A DNA stretch of 22,930 nt from Spirochaetaceae bacterium (lineage in GTDB: Bacteria; Spirochaetota; Spirochaetia; UBA9216). Shown piece by piece: positions 14,514 to 22,736 of the stretch. The stretch spans positions 1-22,930 of the forward strand of contig JAQQAK010000424.1 of assembly GCA_028527945.1 (NCBI GenBank). The letters run 5' to 3'. Each line of letters opens with the position of its first letter. The stretch's first letter is position 1. The translations under genes were made by a program, and so were the position numbers. The notes below the pieces were generated by a model, which made no database searches, was not told the DNA's origin, and saw nothing but the letters and a program-made list of their open reading frames with translations.

Positions 14514-14624
14514 CCATGCTGTTTTCTGCAATTTTAAATGATGAGTGGTAACCTAATTAATCAGGCTGAACTATTTGAATTTAAATGCGGTAAATTAAAA
14601 ACATCATAGCTGTTTTAATCATGA

Positions 14625-14653
14625 TTGACTTCAACGAAAACTGCTATTACAAT
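14625..14653 (+). promoter_or_regulatory. Promoter of the gnd-pgl-zwf operon
   Basis: TTGACT (14625-14630, 5/6) and TACAAT (14648-14653, 5/6) are exactly 17 bp apart. A start near 14660 leaves a leader of about 37 nt with a GAAGG ribosome site before the gnd ATG at 14697. Confidence 0.65.
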
Positions 14654-14696
14654 ATTAAATATATCTTTTTATATATAGTCAAAGAAGGTAAAACAT

Positions 14697-16190
14697 ATGA
14701 GTAAAAATAATATAGGATTAATTGGTCTTGCTGTTATGGGGCAGAACCTTGCAATGAATCTTGCTGACCATGGCCATAAAACAGCTGTTTTTAATCGTTC
14801 TGGTGAAAAAACACAAACTTTCATAGATAACAGTAAAACTGCTTGTAAAAAACCGGAAAACCTTGATGCTTATTTTGATTTAACAAGTTTTGTAAAATCA
14901 ATAGAAAGTCCAAGACGTATTCTTCTTATGGTCAAAGCAGGATCTGTTGTTGATTCTGTAATAGAATCTCTAATTCCTCTTTTGGATAAGGGCGATCTAA
15001 TAGCTGATTTAGGAAACTCTTTTTTTCATGATACCGAAAAACGTGAAGAGCTTCTGAAAGAAAAAGAAATAAACTTTGCCGGAGTTGGTGTTTCCGGCGG
15101 AGAAGAGGGGGCCAGACTTGGTCCTTCAATTATGCCCGGCGGAAATGACATCGCAAAAAAAATGTTGGAAGATGTCTTTCGCTCAATAAGTGCTGAAGCA
15201 ATTGAACCGGATGGAACTAAAGTTAGATGCAGCAAATGGATTGGTGCCGGCGGGGCTGGACACTTTGTAAAAATGGTTCATAACGGAATTGAATATGGCG
15301 ATATGGAAATTATTTCAGAGGCTTATCATCTAATGACATCTGATAAAACAGCTGACAGCTTTAAACTTACAAACGAACAGGCTGCAGAGGCATTCACAAA
15401 TTGGAATAATACAGAGCTTTCCGGCTTTCTTAATGAAATAACCGCCAATATTTTAAAATACAAAGATAACAATGGAGAAATTCTTGTAGATAAAATTCTT
15501 GATGCGGCAGGACAGAAAGGAACTGGAAAATGGACTGTAGAAGAGAGCTTTAATCTTGTTAGTCCTGTTACTGTAATAAGCCAGGCTGTTTATGCCAGAG
15601 GATTATCATCTCTTAAGGATTTGCGTATTATCGCGTCAGAAAAACTTCCTGATTCTTCTATAAAGGGATTAAGCAGTACAGAAAATGAAATCCTTGCAGA
15701 TCTTGCAGACGCTATGCTTGCCTCCAGAATTATTTCGTATACTCAGGGATTTTCTCTTATAATAAGTGCTTCAAAACAATTTGGATGGAATCTTGATGCC
15801 GCGGCTCTTGCTGAAATTTGGCAGGGTGGATGTATTATAAAAAGCGCGCTGCTGACTCCTATAAAAGAAGCCTTTGCTAAAAATCCAAAACTTGAATCAA
15901 TATTATTTGATAAATATTTTTCTGAAAAAATAACAGCCCTTGCTCCCGGCTGGAGACGCACCGCCGCGCGCGCTGCTCTATGGGGAATCCCTCTTCCGGG
16001 AATATCAGCCGCGCTTTCTTTTTATGACGGCTTTCGGGCAGAGAGGCTGCCTGCCAATATGATACAGGCTCAGAGAGATTACTTTGGCGGTCATATGTAC
16101 GAGAGAACTGATAAACCCCGAGGACAGTGGTTTCATACAAACTGGACAGGCCGCGGTGGTAAAACAGCTTCTACCGCATACAATGCTTAA
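14697..16190 (+). CDS. gnd: 6-phosphogluconate dehydrogenase (decarboxylating)
   Basis: A 497-residue enzyme of the oxidative pentose phosphate pathway that converts 6-phosphogluconate to ribulose 5-phosphate and CO2 with reduction of NADP+. The N-terminal Rossmann motif is GLIGLAVMGQNLAMNL (8-23). GVSGGEEGARLGPSIMPGG (about 130-148) and the catalytic loop GAGHFVKMVHNGIEYGDM (about 186-203) contain the family's Lys and Glu. The C-terminal substrate-site region RRTAARAALWGIPLPG and AQRDYFGGHMYER is complete. It is slightly longer than the 468-residue E. coli enzyme. An AAGG ribosome site and a good promoter precede it. It is the first gene of an operon in which every junction overlaps or abuts, giving coordinated production of the three pathway enzymes. 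Confidence 0.96.
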   Translation: MSKNNIGLIGLAVMGQNLAMNLADHGHKTAVFNRSGEKTQTFIDNSKTACKKPENLDAYFDLTSFVKSIESPRRILLMVKAGSVVDSVIESLIPLLDKGDLIADLGNSFFHDTEKREELLKEKEINFAGVGVSGGEEGARLGPSIMPGGNDIAKKMLEDVFRSISAEAIEPDGTKVRCSKWIGAGGAGHFVKMVHNGIEYGDMEIISEAYHLMTSDKTADSFKLTNEQAAEAFTNWNNTELSGFLNEITANILKYKDNNGEILVDKILDAAGQKGTGKWTVEESFNLVSPVTVISQAVYARGLSSLKDLRIIASEKLPDSSIKGLSSTENEILADLADAMLASRIISYTQGFSLIISASKQFGWNLDAAALAEIWQGGCIIKSALLTPIKEAFAKNPKLESILFDKYFSEKITALAPGWRRTAARAALWGIPLPGISAALSFYDGFRAERLPANMIQAQRDYFGGHMYERTDKPRGQWFHTNWTGRGGKTASTAYNA

Positions 16191-16191
16191 T

Positions 16192-16941
16192 ATGATAGAC
16201 ATAAAGACTTTTTCAACAGTAAAAGATATTTCTGTTTATACTTTAAATATTCTGAAAGAAACCGCTGCTTCTGGTCAGACAAAAAAAACTTCTGCCGCGC
16301 TGTCCTTTGGTAATACTTATAATGCTATTTTTAAAGATTGGGCATATTTATTAAAAGATGATATTACGTCGGCTGTTAAACTACCGGAGCTTTTTCCTGC
16401 AGATGAGAGAATAGTTGATTTAAAAGATCCCGCAAGTAATTGGGGAATAGCAAGAAAATTATTTATTGATTACTGCGGTACTGAATCTGATAAAAGACGC
16501 TGGGCGTCTGATTCTGCTACATATCTCAAAATGCTTGAAACGTATTTTGAAACAACAAATACAGATGATTGGATTTTTGATGTAATCTTTCTTGGTCTTG
16601 GGCCGGATGGTCATACTGCCAGTCTTTTTCCTGGCAATATTCCGGAAGAATCTTCTGCGGAATGGAATAATCCTGTATTGAAAACAAAGTCACCATTTGA
16701 GCCTCCAAACAGGTTAACTCTTGGACCGGAATTGATTGCCAGATCAAGGCGCTTGTTTCTTACGGTTACTGGAGCATCAAAGGTCGAAATATTTAAAAGA
16801 TTTTTAAATGAAATTAACGATGAAGAAGACAAGGGAACACCTCAAAGTCTTTTGCCTCCTTCTAAAATTATTAACTACAGAAAAACTCTTGGCTTAAAGA
16901 CCGAGATCCTCTGTGATAAGGAGGGTGCTAATGCTTTTTGA
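16192..16941 (+). CDS. pgl: 6-phosphogluconolactonase
   Basis: A 249-residue cytoplasmic lactonase hydrolysing 6-phosphogluconolactone, of the glucosamine-6-phosphate-isomerase-like (DevB/SOL) fold. The defining motif is GLGPDGHTASLFPG (135-148). DERIVDLKDPASNWGIARK (about 73-91) is the substrate-binding region, and ANRLT-like PPNRLTLGPELI appears near 173-184. The start is uncertain: ATG 16192 (two bases after the gnd stop region) and ATG 16183 (overlapping the gnd stop) are in frame, and neither has a ribosome site, so translation is likely coupled to gnd. A much longer in-frame start at 16084 lies within gnd and is not supported. The 3' end overlaps zwf by 11 bases. The gene sits between the enzymes that precede and follow it in the pathway. 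Confidence 0.9.
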   Translation: MIDIKTFSTVKDISVYTLNILKETAASGQTKKTSAALSFGNTYNAIFKDWAYLLKDDITSAVKLPELFPADERIVDLKDPASNWGIARKLFIDYCGTESDKRRWASDSATYLKMLETYFETTNTDDWIFDVIFLGLGPDGHTASLFPGNIPEESSAEWNNPVLKTKSPFEPPNRLTLGPELIARSRRLFLTVTGASKVEIFKRFLNEINDEEDKGTPQSLLPPSKIINYRKTLGLKTEILCDKEGANAF

Positions 16942-18280
16942 ACATTTGGGCTCAGCGTCAGCTGAAGGAAAATCCGCGATAGTTATTTTAGGCGCTTCAG
17001 GTGATCTTGCAAAAAGAAAACTAATGCCTGCTTTGTCTGTTTTAAGAAAACAGGGAATGATTAGCGAAGATTCAATTATTACAGGAGTTGGTCGTTCGAA
17101 ATTTACTGATGAAGAATTCAGAGACAGATTTGAAATAAGTGATGATTTTAAAAATCAACTTTTCTATCATCATGGCATACAGGGTCTGAAAGATTATCTG
17201 AACGAGAAGGGGCCGTTTCAGAGAATGATTTTCTTTCTTTCGTTGCCGCCTTCAAGTTATTCTGGAACCGTTGAACAGCTTTATAATGAAGGTTTTCGCG
17301 AAGAGATAAATATAGTTATAGAAAAACCTTTTGGCCGGGACTATGAAAGTGCCAGAAAACTGAATGAATCAATCCATCGTTATTATCCTGAAAAACAGAT
17401 ATTCCGTAGTGATCATTATTTGGCAAAAGAAGCAGTACAGAATATTCTCATTTTCAGGTTTGCGAATTCAATTTTTGAGGCTTCATGGAATAATAATTAT
17501 ATCGAATCTATTCAAATCAGCGCTTTCGAAACTCTCGGAGTAGAAGAGCGCGGAAGTTATTTTGATCAAGCTGGTTCAATACGTGATATGATTCAGAACC
17601 ACCTCTTGCAAATGCTTTGTCTTATTACAATGGATCCGCCAATTAGCCTTAATGCTACAGATATAAGAGTTCAAAAAACAGGGATTTTGAAAACTATAGA
17701 AATAGAAGAGGTAAGCCGCGGTCAATATAATGGCTATCTTGAAGAAAAAGGTGTTTCTCCAGATTCTGATACTGAAACCTGGGCAGAGATGAAACTAAAA
17801 ATTAATAATCACAGGTGGGCAGGGGTTCCTATCTATATAAGAACGGGTAAGGCTTTAAATAGAAAAGGAACAGAGATAGGGCTTAAATTCAAAAAACGTC
17901 CGCATGCTCTCTATAATGCTCCAGATGGAACACCTTCAAATGAAATCATCTTTAAGGTTCAGCCTTCCGCTGGAATAATTCTTCAGCTTAATGGTAAAAA
18001 TCCCGGAATGGATTTACAGCTTGCCAGAACTGATATGGCATTCTGTTATAACAGTAGTTTTAAAGATGAAATACCTGAAGCATATCAAAAGCTTTTAGCT
18101 GATGCTCTTAAAGGTGATCATACTCTTTTTGTAAGTTCGATTGAAACAGAAACTGCCTGGCAGAAAATTGATGGAATAATGAATAAGGGTAAACTTATTC
18201 ATTATGATAAGGGATGCGTCCCAAAGTCTATTTTTGATAATATCTGGATAGACTTTGAACGCTACAAAAATACATGTTAG
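16931..18280 (+). CDS. zwf: Glucose-6-phosphate dehydrogenase
   Basis: A 449-residue enzyme catalysing the first oxidative pentose phosphate step, glucose 6-phosphate to 6-phosphogluconolactone with NADP+. The nucleotide motif is GASGDLAKRKL (21-31). The substrate-binding signature is RSDHYLAKEAVQN (159-171), close to the family RIDHYLGKE, with Ser for Ile and Ala for Gly. IRTGKALNRKGTEI near 300 is also conserved. It is about 40 residues shorter than E. coli Zwf, but all core motifs are present. The start at 16931 is chosen because AAGGAGG (16918-16924) lies 6 bases upstream; an in-frame ATG at 16913 lies upstream of that ribosome site. It ends the gnd-pgl-zwf operon. Confidence 0.94.
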   Translation: MLFEHLGSASAEGKSAIVILGASGDLAKRKLMPALSVLRKQGMISEDSIITGVGRSKFTDEEFRDRFEISDDFKNQLFYHHGIQGLKDYLNEKGPFQRMIFFLSLPPSSYSGTVEQLYNEGFREEINIVIEKPFGRDYESARKLNESIHRYYPEKQIFRSDHYLAKEAVQNILIFRFANSIFEASWNNNYIESIQISAFETLGVEERGSYFDQAGSIRDMIQNHLLQMLCLITMDPPISLNATDIRVQKTGILKTIEIEEVSRGQYNGYLEEKGVSPDSDTETWAEMKLKINNHRWAGVPIYIRTGKALNRKGTEIGLKFKKRPHALYNAPDGTPSNEIIFKVQPSAGIILQLNGKNPGMDLQLARTDMAFCYNSSFKDEIPEAYQKLLADALKGDHTLFVSSIETETAWQKIDGIMNKGKLIHYDKGCVPKSIFDNIWIDFERYKNTC

Positions 18281-18293
18281 CATGAGCCTCAGG

Positions 18294-18312
18294 CAAAACT
18301 TTTCAAGTTTTG
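18294..18312. terminator. Hairpin between convergent zwf and pyrG
   Basis: CAAAACTT (18294-18301) pairs perfectly with AAGTTTTG (18305-18312) over TTC, in the 44-base gap between the convergent stops. No T-tract follows on either strand, so it is a candidate bidirectional stop or end-processing hairpin, not a classical terminator. A palindromic GCCTCAGGC (18286-18294) adjoins it. Confidence 0.45.
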
Positions 18313-18324
18313 AAATTGACTCTA

Positions 18325-19929
18325 TTAGTTTTTATTTTCTAATGCGCCTTTTATAAAACCGGCAAAAAGTGGGTGCGGCGCTGTTGGTTTTGAAGTAAAT
18401 TCAGGATGAAATTGAACTCCTGTACTCCAAGGGTGATCAGGCCACTGAACAGACTCAACAAGCTGATTTCCCGGTGTTGTTGCACCGACAATAAGACCAG
18501 CTTCTTCAAGGATTTCCCTGTATTTTACAGAAACTTCATAGCGGTGCCTGTGTCTTTCATGAATAAGAGGCGTGCCATAGCATTCACGAATGAGACTTCC
18601 TTCTTTAAGGTGAGACTCGCTAAGGCCTAATCGCATTGTTCCACCATAATCTTTGATTTCCTGCTGTTCTTCAAGAAGACTTATTACAGGAGCTTCACAT
18701 TCAGGGTAAAACTCTGTGCTGTTTGCTTCTTTTAGTCCGGCCGCGTTTCTTGCGTATTCAATTGTCATTATCTGCATACCAAGACAGATTCCAAGAGTTG
18801 GTAAATTATTCTTTCTGGCCCATGCGGCAGCTGTGATCATTCCTTCTATACCGCGTTTTCCAAAACCTCCGGGAATAAGCATTCCGTCAAGCTCTTCAAG
18901 AACTTTTCCTGGATCATCAAGTTTGTTAAGTTCTTCAGAATCTATTCTGATAATTTTGACTCTTACATTATTGGCAATTCCGCCGTGTTGCAGGGCTTCA
19001 TTTATTGATTTGTAAGAGTCATTCAAATCAATATATTTTCCAACCATCCCAATTTTTATAGTGTCTTTAGGATTTTTATATATTTCTACAACATTTTCCC
19101 ATTTTGATTTATCTACTTCAGAATAATCAAGTTCAAGTTTTTTAAGAACTATTTCATCAAAACCCTGACTGCCGTATACAAGCGGAATTTCATAAATTGT
19201 TCCATCAATATCGTAAGCTGAAATAACAGATTCTTTACGAACATTGGTAAAAAGTGAAATTTTACGCTTCATTTCTTCATTTAAAGGCTTTGAAGAGCGG
19301 CATAAAAGAACATCCGGCTGTATACCGATTTCTCTAAGCTCTTTGGCTGAATGCTGGGTTGGTTTTGTTTTAAATTCTTCACCAGCAACCATTGGTACAA
19401 GGGTTAAATGAACATAAACAACATTTTCTCGGCCTACATCGTGACCAAACTGTCTTACTGCTTCTAGGTATGGTACTGATTCAATATCTCCGACAGTTCC
19501 GCCTATTTCTACAATTGTTACTTCAGCGTCATTGTCATTTCCGGCAGTGACTATTCTACGTTTGATTTCATCAGTAATATGCGGGATAACCTGAACTGTT
19601 CGGCCTAAATACTGACCTTCGCGTTCTTTTCTTATTACTTCCTGATAAATCTGACCTGTTGTAATAGATTGTTTCTGGCTTACGGGAGATGATGTAAACC
19701 TGTAATAATTTCCAAGGTCAAGATCGGTCTCGGCTCCGTCATCTGTTACATAAACTTCGCCGTGCTGAAAAGGACTCATGGTTCCTGCATCAACGTTAAG
19801 GTAGGGATCTATCTTAACCATACATACACGAAGACCGTGGCATTCAAGTAATGTTCCTATTGAAGCCGCGGCTAGCCCTTTTCCAAGGCTGGAACATACT
19901 CCGCCTGTTACAAATACATACTTCTTCAT
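18325..19929 (-). CDS. pyrG: CTP synthase
   Basis: A 534-residue cytoplasmic enzyme that aminates UTP to CTP using glutamine. The N-terminal synthase domain (1-265) carries VTGGVCSSLGKG (7-18, P-loop-like), KIDPYLNVDAGTMSPFQHGEV and the EIGGTVGDIES block near 140. The C-terminal class-I glutamine amidotransferase domain has GGFGKRG, the nucleophile elbow LGICLGMQ (near 377) and VQFHPEF near 508. Length and motifs are full and normal. The ATG has no Shine-Dalgarno, and a consensus promoter ends 8 bases in front of it, so the transcript is expected to begin at or within two bases of the start codon. It is divergent from pstC and convergent with zwf. Confidence 0.97.
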   Translation of the reverse strand: MKKYVFVTGGVCSSLGKGLAAASIGTLLECHGLRVCMVKIDPYLNVDAGTMSPFQHGEVYVTDDGAETDLDLGNYYRFTSSPVSQKQSITTGQIYQEVIRKEREGQYLGRTVQVIPHITDEIKRRIVTAGNDNDAEVTIVEIGGTVGDIESVPYLEAVRQFGHDVGRENVVYVHLTLVPMVAGEEFKTKPTQHSAKELREIGIQPDVLLCRSSKPLNEEMKRKISLFTNVRKESVISAYDIDGTIYEIPLVYGSQGFDEIVLKKLELDYSEVDKSKWENVVEIYKNPKDTIKIGMVGKYIDLNDSYKSINEALQHGGIANNVRVKIIRIDSEELNKLDDPGKVLEELDGMLIPGGFGKRGIEGMITAAAWARKNNLPTLGICLGMQIMTIEYARNAAGLKEANSTEFYPECEAPVISLLEEQQEIKDYGGTMRLGLSESHLKEGSLIRECYGTPLIHERHRHRYEVSVKYREILEEAGLIVGATTPGNQLVESVQWPDHPWSTGVQFHPEFTSKPTAPHPLFAGFIKGALENKN

Positions 19930-19937
19930 GTGAAATT

Positions 19938-19966
19938 ATTATCCAAAAACTGAGGCATCTTGTCAA
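19938..19966 (-). promoter_or_regulatory. Consensus promoter of pyrG, near-leaderless
   Basis: On the minus strand, TTGACA (19966-19961, perfect) and GATAAT (19943-19938, 5/6) are exactly 17 bp apart. Only eight bases (19937-19930) separate the -10 from the ATG at 19929, leaving at most about two untranslated bases. There is no room for the C-rich attenuation leader used by pyrG in Bacillus. Confidence 0.65.
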
Positions 19967-20083
19967 AGGTAAATGGCAAAACTTCGTCTAATTTCTTCGC
20001 AAGAAAGAGTAATTTAAGTCTTGTTATTGTGAAAATTTCTTTGATTTTTCTTTTTAGAAGATAAACCAGTCTGGTAAACATTT

Positions 20084-20112
20084 TTAACAGAATTCTAATA
20101 ATTTTCTAACAT
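20084..20112 (+). promoter_or_regulatory. Pho-box-like repeat array before pstC
   Basis: TTAACAG (20084-20090), CTAATAA (20095-20101) and CTAACAT (20106-20112) lie at an exact 11-bp period with separators AATT and TTTT. The order and spacing match the array in front of pstS, including an identical first element and one identical CTAACAT. It lies about 54 bases before the pstC start. The -10 is not clear. Binding by a PhoB-type regulator is inferred. Confidence 0.68.
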
Positions 20113-20165
20113 TCGCAACACTACCAGCAACTAAGTTAAAACACAAATCAATAAGGAGATAATTC

Positions 20166-21080
20166 TTGACTGAAACAACTAAAAAACAGATGCAGGTAGA
20201 GAAACGTATTCGACGCCGTAATCTGAATGAGAGGTCAGTTGAAGGTGTGCTTTTGGTATGCGCCTCGATTTCGGTTATAAGTGTTTTATTCATTTCGTTT
20301 TTTATTTTTCAAAGAGGTCTACCGCTTTTTAAAATAATAAGTCCTGCAAAGTTCCTTTTTGGAACAGACTGGGCTCCGACAAGAGATCCTAATCCTGGGT
20401 ATGGAGTTCTTCCTTTTATCGCAGGCTCATTGTACGTAACACTTGGTTCTCTTGTTCTTGCGGTTCCTCTTGGTATTTTTACTGCAGTATTTATGGCTGA
20501 AATAGCAGATAAGCGTATCGTAGACCTTATGCGCGGCGTTGTACAGCTTCTTGCTGGTATTCCTTCAGTTATTTACGGTTTTTTTGGTGTTATTGTTGTA
20601 TCAAAATTTATTCGTAACACCTTTGGCGGAAATGGATTCAGTATGCTTTCTGGTTCTATCATACTTGCGATAATGGTTCTCCCCACAATTATAAACATTA
20701 CAGAGGTAACACTTACTTCGTTACCCAAAGGTATAAAAGAGGGCTCTCTTGCTCTTGGTGCAACAAGATGGCAGACGATAGTTAAGGTTCAGATTCCTGC
20801 TGCTAAATCAGGTATTATAGCAGGTGTAGTTTTGGGTATGGGGCGAGCGCTTGGAGAAACAATGGCCGTCCTGATGGTTGCCGGAAATGCTCCAATAATG
20901 CCTAAAGGTCCTTTATCTATGGTTAGAACCCTTACAATGAATATTGTAACAGATATGGGTTATGCTTCAGGCGATCACCTTACTGCTCTTTTTACAACAA
21001 GTATAGTTTTATTCCTCTTTATTCTCATACTTAATCTTTCTGTCAACTTGATTAAGGGTAAAGAGGAGGATCAAGGATGA
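20166..21080 (+). CDS. pstC: Phosphate ABC transporter permease PstC
   Basis: A 304-residue inner-membrane subunit of the high-affinity phosphate importer. An N-terminal charged stretch (1-25) is followed by a first membrane segment (about 28-50), then the conserved FLFGTDWAPTRDPNPGYGVLPFIAGSLYVT region (pieces FLFGTDWAP, NPGYGVLPFIAGSLYVT, about 60-90). The transporter core follows, ending in the ATPase-contact loop EGSLALGATRWQTI (about 192-205) and the signature GRALGETMAVLMVAGN (about 226-241). The start is TTG with AAGGAGA about 7 bases upstream. It overlaps pstA as ATGA. No extra domain is seen, unlike PstA. Confidence 0.94.
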   Translation: MTETTKKQMQVEKRIRRRNLNERSVEGVLLVCASISVISVLFISFFIFQRGLPLFKIISPAKFLFGTDWAPTRDPNPGYGVLPFIAGSLYVTLGSLVLAVPLGIFTAVFMAEIADKRIVDLMRGVVQLLAGIPSVIYGFFGVIVVSKFIRNTFGGNGFSMLSGSIILAIMVLPTIINITEVTLTSLPKGIKEGSLALGATRWQTIVKVQIPAAKSGIIAGVVLGMGRALGETMAVLMVAGNAPIMPKGPLSMVRTLTMNIVTDMGYASGDHLTALFTTSIVLFLFILILNLSVNLIKGKEEDQG

Positions 21081-22723
21081 GTACAACCATGACTGAAAAA
21101 AACTCAACAGGCGCATCAGTTGATGAGCTTATTAAAAGCGAACAGCGTAAAGCTAATGTTCACTTTAAGAAAAGTAACCGTGCAAATGCTATAGCAACAG
21201 GTTTGTTATGGGGATGTGCTGGTCTTACTCTATTGATTCTTGTTTATATTTTAGGATTTATTTTGTATAGAGGTTTTGTTTCTTCTAATATTCTTGAAAG
21301 TGAATATATTGATAGAGGAACAATTGAGACTTCTATTGGACTATATCCAGGAAGTTCTGTTGTAATTGCTAATAAAGATCTTCGGCTTAAAAGTATAGAC
21401 TATGAAGATCTTAGCGCGTTGCTTAAAGGTAAACCCTCAAACTGGGGTAATGTAAATGAACAGGATCTTAAGGTTCATGCGTATGTCTTAAAAAGCGCGA
21501 AGGGGGATTTTGGAAAGAAAACTACCTTTTTGGAGTCCTCTGAAGAAATAGCTGAGGCTGTTGCAAAACAAGATGGGGCTTTTGGTGTTATTCCTGTAAA
21601 AGACGCTGGTATCCTTAAAGATTACAAGGTTAATACTATTTCTGTTGAGGCTCTTAGTATAGGAGTCAATCCGACAGTATTTAAGATTGAAAATAATATA
21701 AAACTTAGATACATAGATAGAAAAATGTTGGAAAGAATTCTCAAAGGAAAAGTAACAAACTGGCAGGAAGTCGGAGGAATAGATCTTCCTTTAAGATTAA
21801 TTCTTCCTCCCACCGGAAGTTATGAATACCACGCGTTTCTTGATATAGCAGGAGTAACTGGTGATAAAATACCTGAGTCAGCTATAGAGAGCCGCACCGC
21901 TACAGACTATTATGAAAGAATTAACGGATATCCTGGAGCTATTGGCCTGTCTTTAAGAACTGAGGGAGACAAGTACGGAGCCGCCTTTCTTAAGTATCAA
22001 TATCGAAAGACTAAAAAAAATATAGCGCTCTGGTTTCTTTTTGAAGAGCCCAAAAGAGCAGGAAAGGTTGGTGGTGTTTCATCAATCATTATAAACACTG
22101 TCTACATGGTTCTTTTAACTGTTTTGTTTTCTACACCAATAGGAATTGGCGCAGCTGTTTATCTTACAGAATATGCCAGACAGGGAACGCTTGTTAAAAT
22201 ACTACGTCTTGGGACAGAAACTCTTGCGGGTATTCCATCTATTATTTTTGGTCTATTTGGTTTTATTGTTTTTGTAGGTTATTGTCATATGGGAGTTGGA
22301 CTTCTTGCCGGTACTCTTACATTAACTTTAATGATTCTGCCAACAATAGTAAGAACTTCAGAAGAAGCAATCAAAAGTGTGCCAAGAGCCGTAAGGGCCG
22401 GAAGCCTTGCTCTTGGAGCCGGAAAATGGCAGACCATTCGCAAGGTTGTTATTCCTGCAGCAGCACCTGGAATACTTACTGGTGTAATTCTTGCAATAGG
22501 ACGAGCTGTTGGAGAAACCGCGGCTCTAATGTTTACGATGGGATTCGATTATAAGAGGGTAAAAAACCTTACTTCATCTGCAAGAGTTCTTTCAACTCAC
22601 CTTTACCAATTGGTTAAAGAAGGAATCTCATTTGATAGAGCATTCGCGACAGCTACAATTCTTATTGTAATTGTACTCATAGTAAATGTGCTGTCTACAA
22701 AACTTGTAAAAAGAAAATACTGA
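21077..22723 (+). CDS. pstA: Phosphate ABC transporter permease PstA with large periplasmic insert
   Basis: A 548-residue protein, almost twice the usual 280-300 residues of PstA. TM1 is about residues 38-66. The normal permease core begins at GGVSSIIINTVYM (332-344) and includes ETLAGIPSIIFGLFGF (381-396), the ATPase-contact loop RAGSLALGAGKWQTIRK and the PstA hallmark GRAVGETAALMFT. About 260 residues lie between TM1 and this core and should face the periplasm. They contain two successive units that resemble part of PstS (see the separate entry). The start ATGA overlaps pstC. pstB follows after 13 bases with its own GGAG. The core function, moving phosphate across the membrane with PstC, is clear; the role of the insert is unknown. 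Confidence 0.93.
   Translation: MSTTMTEKNSTGASVDELIKSEQRKANVHFKKSNRANAIATGLLWGCAGLTLLILVYILGFILYRGFVSSNILESEYIDRGTIETSIGLYPGSSVVIANKDLRLKSIDYEDLSALLKGKPSNWGNVNEQDLKVHAYVLKSAKGDFGKKTTFLESSEEIAEAVAKQDGAFGVIPVKDAGILKDYKVNTISVEALSIGVNPTVFKIENNIKLRYIDRKMLERILKGKVTNWQEVGGIDLPLRLILPPTGSYEYHAFLDIAGVTGDKIPESAIESRTATDYYERINGYPGAIGLSLRTEGDKYGAAFLKYQYRKTKKNIALWFLFEEPKRAGKVGGVSSIIINTVYMVLLTVLFSTPIGIGAAVYLTEYARQGTLVKILRLGTETLAGIPSIIFGLFGFIVFVGYCHMGVGLLAGTLTLTLMILPTIVRTSEEAIKSVPRAVRAGSLALGAGKWQTIRKVVIPAAAPGILTGVILAIGRAVGETAALMFTMGFDYKRVKNLTSSARVLSTHLYQLVKEGISFDRAFATATILIVIVLIVNVLSTKLVKRKY
21326..21964 (+). other. Tandem PstS-like half-domains encoded inside pstA
   Basis: Unit 1 (about residues 84-177) has SSVVIANKDLRLKSIDYED, LSALLKGKPSNWGNVN, LKVHAYVLKS and DGAFGVIPVKDAG. 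Unit 2 (about 190-296) has LSIGVNPTVFKIENNIKL, LERILKGKVTNWQEVGG, LPLRLILPPTGSYEYHAF and PGAIGLSLR. PstS of the same window reads GIAVVANNSVGIDNISLED, LAKIYSGEIKNWSEVGG, VAIVVINRDEASGTRAAF and DSIGFCGLGYVDK in the same order. The phosphate loops are mostly lost, although unit 2 keeps TGS where PstS has SGT. Homology is inferred from ordered motif agreement by eye. Confidence 0.65.
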
Positions 22724-22736
22724 TACGGAGATATAA

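Noticed and set aside
14464..14517. 18-residue N-terminal extension of the flavodoxin-like protein
   Set aside because: It would start upstream of the TATAAT promoter; the inner ATG has a strong ribosome site and begins with the family's first beta strand.
16084..16191. Long 5' extension of pgl within gnd
   Set aside because: It overlaps the conserved gnd C-terminus in another frame and shows no lactonase sequence before the MIDIKTF start.
22282..22554. 90-codon plus-strand ORF inside pstA
   Set aside because: Low-complexity other-frame reading of the conserved permease core.
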